A stretch of 64,000 nucleotides of DNA, taken from Azolla caroliniana. Taxonomy: Eukaryota; Polypodiophyta. How positions within the stretch are numbered: the first letter of the stretch is position 1; each line of letters opens with the position of its first letter. Positions 10,403 through 21,795 of this stretch are shown here, one piece after another. Below the pieces are notes generated by a model. That model did no database searches, was not told where the DNA came from, and saw only the letters and a list, made by a program, of their open reading frames with translations. The stretch spans positions 21,080,001-21,144,000 of the forward strand of contig JBHGNT010000002.1 of NCBI GenBank assembly GCA_043228905.1. The letters run 5' to 3'. Made by a program: the position numbers and the translations under genes.

Positions 10403-12193
10403 TGAAATAACGGAGGACGACTCGACATCGAATGACCAAGCTGATTGAAGAAATCGAACTGACAAAATCAGCACCTAGGAGATCCAGACAAGTCTGAAGG
10501 CCTACAGAGTTCTATCAACCAGGCCTCGACTATGTCTACTACACAGGCGAAGGAGAACCGAGCTCCTACGAGGAAGCCATAGTTGCGTGAGACACCGACA
10601 CATGGCTACAAGCCATGAAATCCAAAATGGATGTGATTCATCAGAACCAAACATGGGAGTTGGTAGAACTACTAGCCGGAAGGAAACCGCTACCCTGCAA
10701 ATGGTTTTTTAGATAAAAATATGTATTTGATTCAGAGAAGCCCAAATACAAAGTTCCGCTCCTCGCAAAGGGATTCAAACAAGAACACGGTGTCGTGTGG
10801 TTTTCCACACACAATATGAAAACTAGTAAAATAAGTATTTAAGATTAGCTTAATGGCTTGATATGGAAAGATAGATGTCTTGAAAAGCTTCATAACGCAT
10901 TTTACTACACATGAAACGGATAAGTAAGTATTAAGTTATGTGAATATAGAGTTTGAGAAGATAAGGAAAATAGAATTGTGAAATATCCCACATAGATCTA
11001 TCTATATAAGCAGATTGAGAACCATTAGTTTCCATCTATGTGTTGAGAGCACAAAAGGAATAGTTGGACTTGGACCAATTTGTCTACATGGACAAATGTG
11101 GCTAAAGAAACGGCGACTGAATAGAGCCGACAATCGGATAGAACCGGCAACAAAGCCGAGAATCGAAAACTATATGGAGCCGGCAACTGGATAGAACCGA
11201 CAACAAAGCTGGGAACCGGAAACTAGATAGAACCGGCAACAAAGTCGGGAACTGGAAACCGAAAACCGAAAACCGGATAGAGCCGGCAATCGGAAACTGG
11301 CAATCGGACGGAGTCGGCAATCATCAACCGGACGACGACGGAACGGAAACCGGATGCGGACCGGACGGATCGGATGGGCGACGGTCGAGATGGACGAATG
11401 ATAGGATCATGTGGCGAATTAAAGTAAAGTAAAGTAAAGGCGAAGCAACTAAATAAAAAGAGGCCATGCAACTAAAAAAAAAGGCCAAGCAACTAAAAAT
11501 GGAGGCCATGCAACTAAAAGCGGACGCATGCAAAGGATCATGGGAGGCTATGATCAACGAAGAACTCCATGTATATTCCATTCTTTTCCTCCACTTTATC
11601 CTCTCTCCATTTTTTTTTCTTTTCTTTCTCAGCTTCCTTATCTTATCAAAGCCATAACACTCAAAAACCCTAATTTTCCCTACGGAAGCGATATCTCTCG
11701 TATAACCTAATTCTAATTTTCCCTACGGAAGCCATAACACTCAAAAACCCTAATTTTCCCTACGGAAGTCATATCTCTCAAAACCCCTAATTTTTCTTTT
11801 CTATTAATCTCAGTAAACCTAAAACTTCGGAATCCCAATCTTGGGACATATTGTAATTTCTTTTACTTTGTTAATGAAAATTATTAAATTTCATATTTCC
11901 GTTCATTGTTAAAAATATAAACGCACGAATGTGATATCCTTTATCGGAGGCCCCAAGGTCCTGCCTCAAGTTCACGTATCCTCGTCGTATTTTCGCAACA
12001 ACGGGGTTGACTATGATGAGATATTCTCTCCAATAGTCAAGATGACCACCCTTCGGTTCCTACTCGGGGTCATGGTGGCAAAGGATGTAGAGCAAGAGCA
12101 GATGGACGTAAAGACTACATTTGTACACAGAGATTTGGAAGAAGATATTTACATGTCTCAACCGACAGGCTTCATTGGACAGTGGGAGATTTA
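10403..12193 (+). pseudogene. Copia C reverse transcriptase fragment, interrupted
   Basis: Before the interruption, residues include SSYEEAIVA, DTDTWLQAMKSKMDVI and LPCKWFF, the usual start of copia RT, ending at AKGFKQEHG. After it the frame resumes as VDYDEIFSPIVKMTTLR and LEEDIYMSQPTGF. Removing the solo LTR and one copy of the four-base duplication restores the reading frame exactly. There are in-frame stops at about 10589 and 10715, and the YxDD region is deleted. Confidence 0.85.
10791..12000 (+). mobile_element. Solo LTR of the gypsy A/E family
   Basis: The 1210-base block starts TGTCGTGTGG and ends TTTCGCAACA. It has ACGG on both sides (10787-10790 and 12001-12004). Its 5' end, TATA box (CTATATAAG at about 11002) and last 400 bases match the 3' LTR of gypsy E (59181-60240). 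The middle (11105-11400) is a degenerate GC-richer tandem repeat unlike the partner LTR. No internal gypsy sequence is present, so this is the product of LTR-LTR recombination. Confidence 0.88.
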
Positions 12194-12246
12194 ACCCCAA
12201 ATCATTTGTATACATACAAAAGAGTAGTCCTTTTATGGGGGAGTTT

Positions 12247-12475
12247 GTTGGCATAAAAGGTCGACTCCTTCCGCTTTGAATCTATAAGTGTGAACATGTC
12301 CGATAGTTAGGGCGTGACTACATAAGCTCTAACCTAACTTTGTATAAGTGAGTGTCTTGAGTCTTGGAGTGAAAGAGTTAGAGAGAGAAATAAGAACTTC
12401 CATTCGTGCTTGAAGTATGTCTATAATCATCTTCTTATTCCTATATATGTGGCATTTGTTGTGCATATATCAACA
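12247..12475 (+). repeat. 3' LTR of copia C
   Basis: The 229-base LTR starts TGTTGGCATAAAAGG and ends ATATCAACA, with TGTTG/CAACA inverted ends. The polypurine tract ATGGGGGAGTT lies directly upstream (12236-12246). No 5' partner is in the window. Confidence 0.8.
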
Positions 12476-12911
12476 GGTTCTCACACATATTCTTCCGCGC
12501 ATTCTTTCATACATCATCCATCAATTCAGACACAGATGATTTTCGCTCAGCGAATTTGGCTATAGTTTTTCAAGCCAACCAATTTCGACTTATATCTTTT
12601 AGCCCAGCCGACTCGACTTTAATTCTTTGGCCCAAGCTGATTCGGCAACTGAAGACAAAACTTAAGTGAAACCATGCCTTAATGGTTTAAACGGCTTGGT
12701 TCAGTTCAGTTCGATTTTAATGGTTTGAAATTGCGGTTAAAATGGTTTAACGGTTTGTAAAAAAAAATTATTTCAAAAATATTACTTGTTTTAAACAACC
12801 ATTTAATTTTAAGCCTAATTCTCACATTTTAGGAAAAATATTTAAAATTTTGAAAAATTAAAATTAGAAATAATGAAATCATTTTTAAATTTTAAATTGT
12901 AAAATTTGAAT
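12476..12911. other. AT-rich spacer
   Basis: No gene or complete repeat is recognisable. Short GGTTTAACGGTTTGG-like motifs at 12680-12765 recur at 13716-13860, on the far side of the next block. That suggests the two stretches were once continuous. Confidence 0.5.
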
Positions 12912-13720
12912 TGTGACCTACGTTGAAACGATGTCGTGAAAATCCACCACTACGTGCGGATCGTGAGGCGGAACCGCCAGGGTTATGGATTGGAAGGAAT
13001 TAGGGCTCATACGCATAACACAAGGAAGATTTACACATAACACATGTAGATGAAAGAAAAAATTAGTTTATGTCAAAATAATAGATTCTTTTAGTATAAG
13101 AATCATATTACAACGGTTTGGATGTGAATATAAAGGATTGTTTATAAAGGAATGGGGGAAGACAGGTGGAGAAAAGAAGAGACTGGAATATAGAAGGAGT
13201 TCCTTTGTTGATGACACCTCTTGATGTTGTTGACCCTTCTCCTTCCGCTCTCCAATTTAGTAGAGCTTCCACATCCCTTCTCCCTTCCCCCTTCTTCTTA
13301 AATGGAGCTCTTATTATAGGTTTAGGATTTCTTGCTTCCCTTCTTTTGTTTTCCCTCAAAGTTTGTCTATATGAATTGAGTTTCTTTTTATCACTATTTC
13401 TGTTTCGTAACATCAAATCTGACATGCAAGATATTCTTAGAAAGCTCTTTATGTTAGCTTTCTTATGCATATTTCCTTTTCTGATTTGGAAATTGGACGA
13501 GGAAATTAATAGCTTTTTACTCGACCTTGCTCCTCATATCGACGCCTAGCTTTTCTTTTCCCATCTTTTTCTCTACTTTTCTCTACTTTTGAAAACAACG
13601 TCTAACTTTTTATCCTTTCATTTATTACTATAGTTGATTTAACAACATTAGTTTATTTGGACTACTATTTTATTCTCTTTTGAGGGTGGTTTCACACTAT
13701 GTGTCGAAAACATCATGACA
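12912..13720 (-). repeat. Possible solo LTR or other inserted block
   Basis: The block lies between two stretches of GGTTTAACGG-type sequence. On the minus strand it starts TGTCATGATG and ends GTAGGTCACA. A TATA-like CCTATAATAAGAG lies near 13310-13320. It contains a 127-codon plus-strand ORF (13166-13549), hydrophobic and without a recognisable family. I found no target-site duplication. Treat the call as tentative. Confidence 0.35.
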
Positions 13721-13867
13721 ACGGTTTAATGGTTTAACGGTTTGGACTTTGACCTAATGGTTTTAGTTGAACGGTTTTGTGGTTCGGTTCAGTTTGGTTG
13801 AGGTCTCGAAATTTTTAAATGGTTTGGTTTGGATAGTCTTGAGCTTAATTGAACTAAACCGAACCTT

Positions 13868-14213
13868 TGTTGATTTTTATTGAATATAGGGATATAATGG
13901 CCATATTCACATTACCCCATTGGAAAAATTAGGATAGGTTATTTATGTAAATAACATAAAGGGTAATTGCCCTAGTCTAGTTTGTATATAACCAGTTTGT
14001 AAGATGATGTTGCCATTGGTTTGTAACTAACTATTGAATTATATAGAGTATTGTTTGTGTGCCTCTCTCTCTCTCTCCCTTTACTTGTTCAGCTTGATCT
14101 TGAAGTTTGTCTATGTCTAATCTTGTTCAATCTACTTTGATCCCTCATCGTGTTAGTTTATTGACACATTTTGTTGGAGTTGTATCTACATCTTGACGAC
14201 CTTATTCCCAACA
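13868..14213 (+). repeat. Possible solo LTR
   Basis: The 346-base block starts TGTTGATTTT and ends TTCCCAACA, giving TGTTG/CAACA inverted ends. It has a TATA-like GTATATAACC near 13985 and a CT-rich run at 14060-14080, as in copia LTRs. The flanking five bases do not match, so the call rests on the ends alone. Confidence 0.4.
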
Positions 14214-14764
14214 AAAATGAAAGTTATTTTCTAATGCCATGATGCGCTCTTAGGAGCAGCCTAGAATACATCTGACACTTGTTCGCATGGCACCAATGTC
14301 AATTCAACAAAGTTGAGTGACTTAAAGATGTGGGACTTTTATGTCCCTTGGACATTCCCAACAATAAATGCAAAACTATATATCCTTGGATTTTATTGTT
14401 AGCCTTCCTCGCACCCAAAAAGGCCATGATGCCAGTTGGGTATTTGTTGATAGACAAACTAAAATGACCAGAACCCCGGGTCATTTGAAATAGGTAATGT
14501 CACATTCTAAGAATTTTCCGTCATAAAAAGGCACAAAATAGGTCATTTCAGAAAAAGGGATGCCGCATGCGTAAAGGTTTTTCAAAATTGAATCAAAATA
14601 TATTGATTTTTAGCATGTCCGAAAGTTTAGGACTTTCCTCAAATGCCTAAATAATCGACACGCAAAACTTACAAAAGAATGTACAAAATTTACAAAAGGA
14701 CTACCACCTATATTTATACATATTCGTGAATCGACAATTTGTTGTAAAATACATTTTTTATAGT

Positions 14765-15340
14765 TCATGTATCTGAACAATCACTTCCCAAAGCTATGTC
14801 ATCCCCTTTAGACCCATCCAATGAACTAGAAGAGCTTTGTGAGGTCTCATCCTCATCATCACTAGCAACCAACGCATTGTCTTCATCCAATTGCAATCCA
14901 ACGTCACCGTGATTATGAGACATGCTCCTCGTTCTTCTTTGTGTCATTGTGGGAGCTACATTTGGTATCTTCACATTTATTATCTTGGTTGTGGTTTGTC
15001 TTAGATGGCGTGTTTTGGTCAAGGAGAAGTCATACACTAGTATGTCTACATTATCCAATGTGAGAGTAGACGTGCTTGGTACATTCTTTTTTCTCCGGTT
15101 TCTGTGTGTGCGTTCGATATCCTTAACCATCTCTAAAGAGTACTTCCCAGTAAATGCATCTGGGGAAGAGGTATGATACCAATGAACCACAATGGACATA
15201 ACTTGATTGCCTTGTTCATCCTTAATCATTTCAAGAATTCTAGCAATCCAAAAGGGAGGCCCCAACTCATCACCCCTAGCTAATATTGCAACCAACATAC
15301 CAACTTGTAGCTCATGCAAACTGCCTTTCCATCTCGCCAT
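14765..15340 (-). CDS. Element-encoded protein with a BAH/Tudor-like stretch, unknown function
   Basis: The 191-codon ORF is open from an ATG at 15340. Residues about 10-70 (GMLVAILARGDELGPPFWI, ARILEMIKDEQGNQV, IVVHWYHT) resemble the small beta-barrel of BAH or Tudor-type chromatin readers; this is a pattern impression, not a database match. The C-terminal third is acidic and Ser-rich (DEDNAL, DDEDETSQSSSSS), with no helix or catalytic motif. An upstream frame at 15803-15564 may belong to the same protein. The start may therefore be internal to a longer spliced gene. Confidence 0.45.
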   Translation of the reverse strand: MARWKGSLHELQVGMLVAILARGDELGPPFWIARILEMIKDEQGNQVMSIVVHWYHTSSPDAFTGKYSLEMVKDIERTHRNRRKKNVPSTSTLTLDNVDILVYDFSLTKTRHLRQTTTKIINVKIPNVAPTMTQRRTRSMSHNHGDVGLQLDEDNALVASDDEDETSQSSSSSLDGSKGDDIALGSDCSDT

Positions 15341-15563
15341 TCAACATTCAACACCACCATTCAACATCATGATCACCAGCGTACTTCCTGGTGCACTCAA
15401 TATTTTTTTATTTCTCTTCCAAGCATCGCATCCAATATATCTTTTTCTCTTCAATCAAACTACCAAGAGTCAATCTTTTATAGTTATCATACGACATTTG
15501 TTCTGCACCATGGATTACCGCATAAGGAAAACGCAATAGGAGCCTACATCCCTCTTGTGGCTC

Positions 15564-15803
15564 TCATTGTGAACTAGATGAGTATTGTTTGGCATACAAC
15601 AATATTTGTTTGTGGCTCATAGAACTTCTTTTTATGAGGAAGATGTGGTTAAAATTGATATTATTAAGCGGTACAAGAACCCTACATAGAGCCCCATCAC
15701 CATCCACGCAAAAGTGTTTAAAATCATAAACTTCATCCAAATGTTGTACTTCTTGCTTTGCGGTATAAGGTTCAAGGATCAACTTTGACAGCGTAGGAAG
15801 CAT
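15564..15803 (-). pseudogene. Possible upstream part of the element protein
   Basis: The 79-codon frame contains KHFCVDGDGALCRVLVPL and HIFLIKRSSM. It lies upstream of and in the same direction as 15340-14765. I do not recognise it. It is cut off from any further upstream sequence by the chromovirus at 15889. Confidence 0.3.
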
Positions 15804-15888
15804 GAAAGCATCACATCTCGCTAATTTCTTTGAGAACCTACTAAACGTTTGATCTTTATGATCATGTGTATGATCTTTTTGAAAAACT

Positions 15889-16219
15889 AGAGAGGAAGAG
15901 AGAAGAGGAGAGAGAGAGAGAGATGATGATAACAGATTATATATTATAAGAAGAGTAAGTACAAAAGGGTTATGAGGCTAAAGACTGGCATTGGACCAAT
16001 TTGGTTCAACATAATGCCTAGTGCCCTCTTTTATAGTGTTCTCAGGAGTAATCCTGAAGCTTCTAGAATGTTCCAGAAAAATCTGGAATATACATTAATT
16101 TTTTATAATAAAATGTAAATGAAAATAATATTCTACGTAGTACAATAAATGATATAATGGTCAAGAGCTCGACCCATATAACTTAAGGTCATGGGCTCGA
16201 GTCTTGCCATATCATGACA
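15889..16219 (-). repeat. 3' LTR of the chromovirus
   Basis: About 331 bases match 21048-21400. On the minus strand it starts TGTCATGATATGG after the polypurine tract. The other end is a GA-rich run whose exact limit is uncertain by a few bases. Confidence 0.85.
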
Positions 16220-16232
16220 TTATCCTCCCTTT
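16220..16232 (-). other. Polypurine tract of the chromovirus
   Basis: On the minus strand AAAGGGAGGATAA lies directly upstream of the 3' LTR start TGTCATG, as expected for the plus-strand primer of reverse transcription. Confidence 0.75.
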
Positions 16233-16239
16233 AAAACGA

Positions 16240-16832
16240 CGAGTGTCACAAGTCGTTTTGGATGGAGGACCCGGTTTGTGTGGATATTGACGATGGAAGT
16301 CTTCAAGAAGCGCACGAGCATTGGTCACATTCTCGATTGGTTCCCAAGTACGTTCGTTGGGACTATAGCCTAGCTAATCGACTAGATAGTAGAGCTTGCT
16401 GCGAACAATCTTGGAATCAAGGATGGCGGCAACCTCGTACTCTGCTCCATCTTCAAGCTCGATCGGGGGTGGAGGTTGTATAATACGTCCTGGGATGGTG
16501 CTCTCGTGATAGCGTTCGAGGAGAGAACTATGAAACACTGGATGTATCCAAAGTTGAGGAGGTAGATCGAGGCGAAAAGCGACATCATTAATCTTTCCGA
16601 TAATACGGAAAGGACCTAATCGCCGATAATCCAACTTCTCACATGGGCGAGTAGTCTTGATGGGTCGTCGTAACAGCCACACCTGATCTCCAATGTTAAA
16701 ACTAGATGGAAGTCGATGACGATCCGCGTAGACCTTGTGTGTTTGTTGAGCTTGCTGGAGATGAGTAGATAAATCCACTTGTATCTTGCGTAACTGCTCC
16801 AGCCGATCCTCCGCGCAAGGATTTGTGGACAC
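16240..16832 (-). pseudogene. Chromovirus integrase C-terminus and chromodomain
   Basis: The frame has the GPF-type motif YRRLGPFRIIGKIND and HPVFHSSLLERYHES. A chromodomain follows: EYEVAAILDSKIVR, KLYYLVD, a TAG where Trp is expected, then LGYSPNERTWEPIEN. The chromodomain would target insertion to modified histones. Apart from the single Trp-to-stop change it appears complete. Confidence 0.85.
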
Positions 16833-16910
16833 TTCTAGGGTTTCAAGTACACTCCACCGAGGGTGACATCCCGTATAAGCATAAAATGGCGTAACTTTAG
16901 TGGAGAATAT

Positions 16911-19707
16911 CTACCCAGTTATCTTGACGATAGCTGAGAAAGCACCGCAGATACTGCTCCAGCGTTTGATTTGTTCATTCGGCTTGGCCGTCGGTTTGTG
17001 GGTGGTAGCCAGAGGAGAGGTTATAAGTGACTTTGAGCATTTTAAAAAGGTGCTTCTAGAATTTTGACACGAACTGGGGTCCACGGTCGCTGACGATACT
17101 ATCGGGAAGTCCATGATGCCGACATAGTTCACGCATGACAATTTCGGCGGTGTCTTCCCTGGAGATTTTCTTAGTACATGGCAAAAAATGAGCCATCTTC
17201 GTATATCCATCTACCACTGTTAGAATTGCATTGAACCCTTTAGAGACTGGAAGATCTGTGATGAAGTCTAGAGCAATGGATTGCCACAGCTTGCTTGGAA
17301 TTGGTAATGGTTCTAATAAACCATATGGATGATGCCTTGGCATTTTCACTCTGTAGCATGTATCACAAGTCCGAACAAAATCTTCGACAAATTGTCGCAT
17401 ATGGGGCCACCAGAATGATCGTTGTACTAAATGTAATGTTTTAGTACTACCAAAATGCCCAGTTGTATATGTGTCATGACAGTTTTGTACTACTCGAAGG
17501 CGGCAAGAACCATTAGGACCATACAAAAGTTCTTTAAAGAAGAGTAATCCATCATGGTATTTGAATTGCCGATAGTCCGTACCTGGTGGTTGCGATTGTG
17601 AACACGGAGCTCGAGAGGGATCAATTTGTGCTATTATAGCTTGGGTGAAAGCATCTGTCTTCAGGTCTGCATGTATGACATTAATAACGTGGGAATCCAT
17701 GGGCATGCCAAAAACCTGTGTTGCTTGCAATCGTGCCGGTCCCAAGATTACTTGCTTTTGGTTATCAAAAGCTGGCTCGCCAAGACGCGGTGTTAGATAC
17801 GAATGTCGTGATAATGCATTTGCCTTCCCTTGGTGCTTCCCTAGACGATATGTAATTTTGAAGTTGAAACGCGTGAGGAGGTGGGCCCACCGAGCTTGAC
17901 GTCGATTTAACACACGAGCATCCTGAAAGTAGGCAAGGTTTTTATGGTCACTGAATACGGTGACTTGATGAGAGGATCCCTCTAAAAAATGCCTCCATTG
18001 CATAAACGAGTCCATTATTGCCAATAGCTCCTTATCATGAATTTCGTAGTTGATTTTGGCAGCGTCAAAGTTGCGTGAGTGAAAATCCACAGGATGTAGC
18101 TTCTCATCATTACCCCGTTGTGACAGAATGCTCCCCAATGCGAAATCCGATGCGTCAGCTTCGATAATGAATGGTTTTTCTGGATCGACATGAGCTAGAA
18201 TTGGAGCCAATGTAAATGCTTTTTTAAGACTCTCGAAAGCCATATCTGCTTCTTCAGACCAAACGAACGATTGTCCCTTCCTGGTAAGTGTGTGAGAGGC
18301 AGAACAAGCTTTGAGTAATCTTGTATAAACTTCCGGTAAAAATTGGCAAAGCCTAAAAAGCATTGCACATCCCACACCGAGCGCGGAGTCTGCCATTCTA
18401 CCACCGTCTTGACCTTAGCTTGGTCCATGGAGATGCCTTCTGATGAAATGGCGTAGCCGAGAAATTCCACCTGGTTGCACCCGAAACTACATTTTTCTAG
18501 CTTTGCGTAAAGACCATGTTCTCGAAGTCGTTTTAGTACTAACAGTACATGAGAATCGTGCTCTTCTTCGGTCTTTGAGTAAACTAGTAGGTCATCCAAG
18601 AGATCTCGGAATATATCATTTGCCATGTGCTGGAAGACTATTGGCGCATTAGTGAGGCCTAACGCCATGACCGTATACTCGAAGTGCCCATATCTATTGC
18701 AGAACGCGGTTTTCCATTCATCTCCTGCTCGGATCCGTACGAGGCTATAGGCCCCCCATAAGTCGATTTTTGTGAAGAACCTGGCACCATTGATCCATTC
18801 TAAAAGACTTGAGTTAAGGGGAAGTGCATACCTATTGCGGACTGTAACTTTATTCAACCCACAGTAATCTACCACCAGACGAAGTGAGCCATCCTTTTTC
18901 TTGACGAAGAAAATGGGTGCGTCGGTTGGAAATTTTGAATGTCAAATGAATCCATTCTCCAAATTCTCCTCTATATAGGCTCGAAGGACTTCTAGCTCGG
19001 TTGGTGACAAATTGTAGATCGGTCCCTATGGTGGGTGGCTCTTTCCCCGGTTGTAAATCGATGGGGCAATCATATGGTCGATGGTGAGGAAGCGTATTGG
19101 CTCGTACTTTATCGAATACATCGGCATAATGATGATACTTCTTTGGAAGTTGAACGGTGGACTCCTCTTTAATGCTGTCGGAGGGTTTTAGTGATATTGC
19201 GAAGAGAAACATTTCTTCCTTGCGTCCTTCTTCCCGCAACTGATGTAGTGAAATGGTGGCAATCTTCTGAGTAGATCCTTGGGTTTGTCGACACCGGATT
19301 TCTCTTGTTCTCCAATCTATGTCTAGGTTATGTAACTCGAACCATGGTAATCCCAAAACGATGGGATGTTCTGGGATACTAATTATGTTAAATGATACTA
19401 CACATTCTAAGTTATCTAGGACAATATTAACGGGTTTTGACTCTTCTATGATATTTCCGGAAGCAATGGGACGACCATCAATGACGACTACAGAGGCTGG
19501 ACACGGGAGTTTTCTAAGAGATATCTGATGAGCTTGGGCAAAATTCCTATCCATAAAGCAAGAATTAGCTCCGGAGTCTAGAAGTGCTAAGACGTGTATT
19601 GGAGGGGTACTTTTAGTACTAGTTGTTACTTGGGCTACGAACACATTGCTAACTTGCTTAGAGGGAATGGAACCACTAATGGGTTGCACAGATCTAGGGC
19701 TGTCCAA
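16911..19707 (-). pseudogene. Chromovirus pol: protease, RT, RNase H, integrase
   Basis: Protease near 19590 has an intact LALLDSGANSCFMD. RT (18875-18195) has FTKIDLWGAYSLVRI, but the catalytic stretch reads DIFRDLLDDLLVYS, consistent with loss of several codons around YxDD. RNase H shows EADASDFALGSIL and VFSDHKNLAYF. Integrase has the HHCC zinc finger (CDTCYRVKMP), LDFITDLP and SDRGPQF. The Glu segment SSGYHPQTDGQAE is reached in another frame near 17000. At least three frame changes break the polyprotein. Confidence 0.88.
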
Positions 19708-19860
19708 CCAAACAACTCCTATTTTGGCTGGACTTAGTCGTTTAACTCTTCTTCTAACTGACTAAGGACATCAAATTTGTTCGCTAGATCTAGGCTATTA
19801 GTACTATTAGTACTATCAGATATCCCTATTGTAATAGGCTCAGGCTTAATACAATTAGAA

Positions 19861-20886
19861 CTAGCAACTATTTGGTTTACCTGTCTTCTTTGGCATATGG
19901 GGACAATTTATTGCAATATGTCCTGGTCCACCGTAGTAGAGACATAGTCGATTTGTTCGGTGTCGTTGCTTTTCTTTTTCGGATAATGGCCCTCGACAAC
20001 GTGTAGTGTCAATCTCCATCAGAGTCGGCGTATTCACTGGAGACGCATTATAGGACTCCCTCGGTAAAGGTTTTGCTACCATTGAGGTGTAGGTGGGCTT
20101 TGCTCTTGCCCTCAGCATCTGTAGTTGTCGTTCCGAACGTCGCTCAAAGAGGCGGTTGTCACATCTCACAGCGCGACTGATTGCTTCTGTTAAGGACTTT
20201 GGCTCTTCAGGGAAGGTCAAGAGTAAATCCTTGACATCGTTGCGTAAACCATAATGAAATTGCTCCATCAACGCTTAATCATCCCAAGGGATGTCAACGG
20301 TGAGTAGGCAGAAATTTGCAGCATATGCGGAGGCTGGACGGTCTCCTTGGTGTAATCACCGGATTTTGTTGATTGCGGTCCTTATGTTGTCAATATCTCC
20401 AAAGCATGCTTTAAACTCACCTATAAACTCTTCAAAGTTGTTCAATAATGGAGACTCCTTTTCCAACAGTGGAGCGAACCATGCCAACGCTGAGCCACTT
20501 AACAACGTCCCTACTAAACCCACTCGTGATGCATCGGTAGGATATCGGGAAGGATGCATTTGAATAACTAATCGTACTTGATTAAGGAACGCTATAAACT
20601 GCGATCGTGTTCCATCGAACTTCGTGGGAAGGCCAATCTTGGGTTCCTTATGAATCCCTTGTGTTCTGGGGCCTTGTTGTTGCATCGCTGCGATGGTTGC
20701 TTCGAGTTGTTGCACGCGTAATGCAAGTTCCCCATGTTGTCGTTGCGTTTGCTGCTTTTCTAAGGAGATTTGTTGAAGATCCCCCAGCAACCGTTGATTT
20801 TCTTGTTCCAAAGCAAGGAACTTCTCTTTCAAGCATTGAAACACTGAGAAAACAGATTGATATTCCTGAGCGCTACCAATGGCCAT
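19861..20886 (-). pseudogene. Chromovirus gag
   Basis: The first frame (20886-20356) has a Gln-rich coiled-coil start (KFLALEQENQRLLGDLQQ) followed by a Ty3-type gag core (PTKFDGTRSQFIAFLNQV). The second frame (20271-19861) contains MMEQFHYGLRNDVKDLLL. The zinc knuckle reads LCLYYGGPGHIAINC, in which the second Cys is replaced by Tyr. A frame break separates the two parts near 20290-20350. The zinc knuckle change and the break make this gag defective. Confidence 0.8.
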
Positions 20887-21047
20887 GGGATGAAAAGAAA
20901 AGAGGAATAAGAGATTAGTATGAAGGGAGAGAGATAGAAGGAAAATTGGTTCAAACAGTTAGGAATAGTACTAAACAGAGAGAGAATTAGTACTAGAGAA
21001 GGGAAATACGATTAGTACTAAGAGGACGGGACTGCGTAAGACTCCCG

Positions 21048-21400
21048 AGAGAGGAAGAGAGAAGAGGAGAGAGAGATAGAGAATATGAGAGATAGAGAGA
21101 GAGATGATGATAACAGATTATATACTATAAGAAGAGTAAGTACAAAAGGGCTATGAGGCTAAAGACTGGCGTTGAACCAATTTGGTTCAACATAATGCCT
21201 AGTGCCCTCTTTTACAGTGTTCTCAGGAGTAATCCTGAAGCTTCTAGAATGTTCCAGAGAAATCTGGAATATACATTAATTTCCTATAATAAAATGTAAA
21301 TGAAAATAATATTTTATGTATTACAATAGATGATATAATGGTCAAGAGCTCGACCCATATAACCTAAGGTCATGGGTTCGAGTCTTGCCATGTCATGACA
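21048..21400 (-). repeat. 5' LTR of the chromovirus
   Basis: About 353 bases start TGTCATGACATGG at 21400 on the minus strand. The GA-rich end is longer than in the 3' LTR. I could not assign a primer-binding tRNA to the bases after it (GGGAGTCTTACGC). Confidence 0.85.
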
Positions 21401-21795
21401 GATAATCGCTTCTAAATTGGTTTACCAATTTGTTGATGAGTCGTTTCATTTTTAAGGGTTACCAATAGATTTTGTGAATGATCACGATTGAAGGTGTAGT
21501 AGTGACTTTTGGACGAAAATCCCTAAGAAGTTAGAAAGAACCTTGACCATGAGATCCACGGAACATCTTCAATCGAATGCACGGACGAAACACATGAATA
21601 AAATTTTTAAGGACATGCTTGGAGCATACATTCTTGCAAAGCGAACAAAATGGGAATGTTATCTCCCAACTTTTGAGTTTGCTTATAATAGCTCCAAGCA
21701 TACATCAACGGGATATAGTCCTTTTATATTTATGTATGTATTTGAGCCACATGCCCCTCTTGATACAAAACTTTCCAAGGGATATCCAAGATAAT
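21401..21795 (+). pseudogene. Ty3/gypsy integrase relic, copy 1
   Basis: The plus strand reads in pieces as the C-terminal half of a gypsy integrase core: MRSTEHLQSNARTKHMNK, TKWECYLPTFEFAYNSSKH and TGYSPFIFMYVFEPHAPLD, matching the usual segments around the catalytic Glu. No other part of the element is present. 21796-22322, up to the GLR stop codon, shows nothing recognisable. Confidence 0.75.

Larger units (their letters stand above)
10403..12475 (+). mobile_element. Ty1/copia element C, 3' remnant split by a solo LTR
   Basis: What remains on the plus strand is the N-terminal part of RT (10403-10790 and 12001-12193), a polypurine tract and the 3' LTR (12247-12475). Gag, protease, integrase, the rest of RT and RNase H are missing. 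Copia B adjoins the left end. The solo LTR at 10791-12000 interrupts RT. Confidence 0.8.
14476..15888 (-). mobile_element. Unknown transposable element remnant with an open ORF
   Basis: The left end (14476-14580) is the reverse complement of the terminal motif at 861-935. The ORF at 15340-14765 is the better-preserved version of the decayed coding at 275-645. The right end is cut by the chromovirus LTR at 15889. No transposase is recognisable in what remains, so the class is unknown. Confidence 0.55.
15889..21400 (-). mobile_element. Ty3/gypsy chromovirus, full-length but mutated
   Basis: Two direct LTRs (21400-21048 and 16219-15889) enclose gag, protease, RT, RNase H, integrase and a C-terminal chromodomain, all on the minus strand. 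The gene order and chromodomain identify a chromovirus. There is a polypurine tract next to the 3' LTR. Frameshifts and stops occur in gag, integrase and the chromodomain, and RT has a small deletion at its catalytic site, so the copy is inactive. The right LTR ends exactly where the segmental duplication begins. Confidence 0.93.

Noticed and set aside
10403-10790. A separate gene at the right end of copia B
   Set aside because: The residues match the start of copia RT and continue after the solo LTR, so it is copia C.
13166-13549. 127-codon hydrophobic ORF as a membrane protein gene
   Set aside because: It lies in a block with LTR-like ends, is low in complexity and has no family resemblance or promoter.
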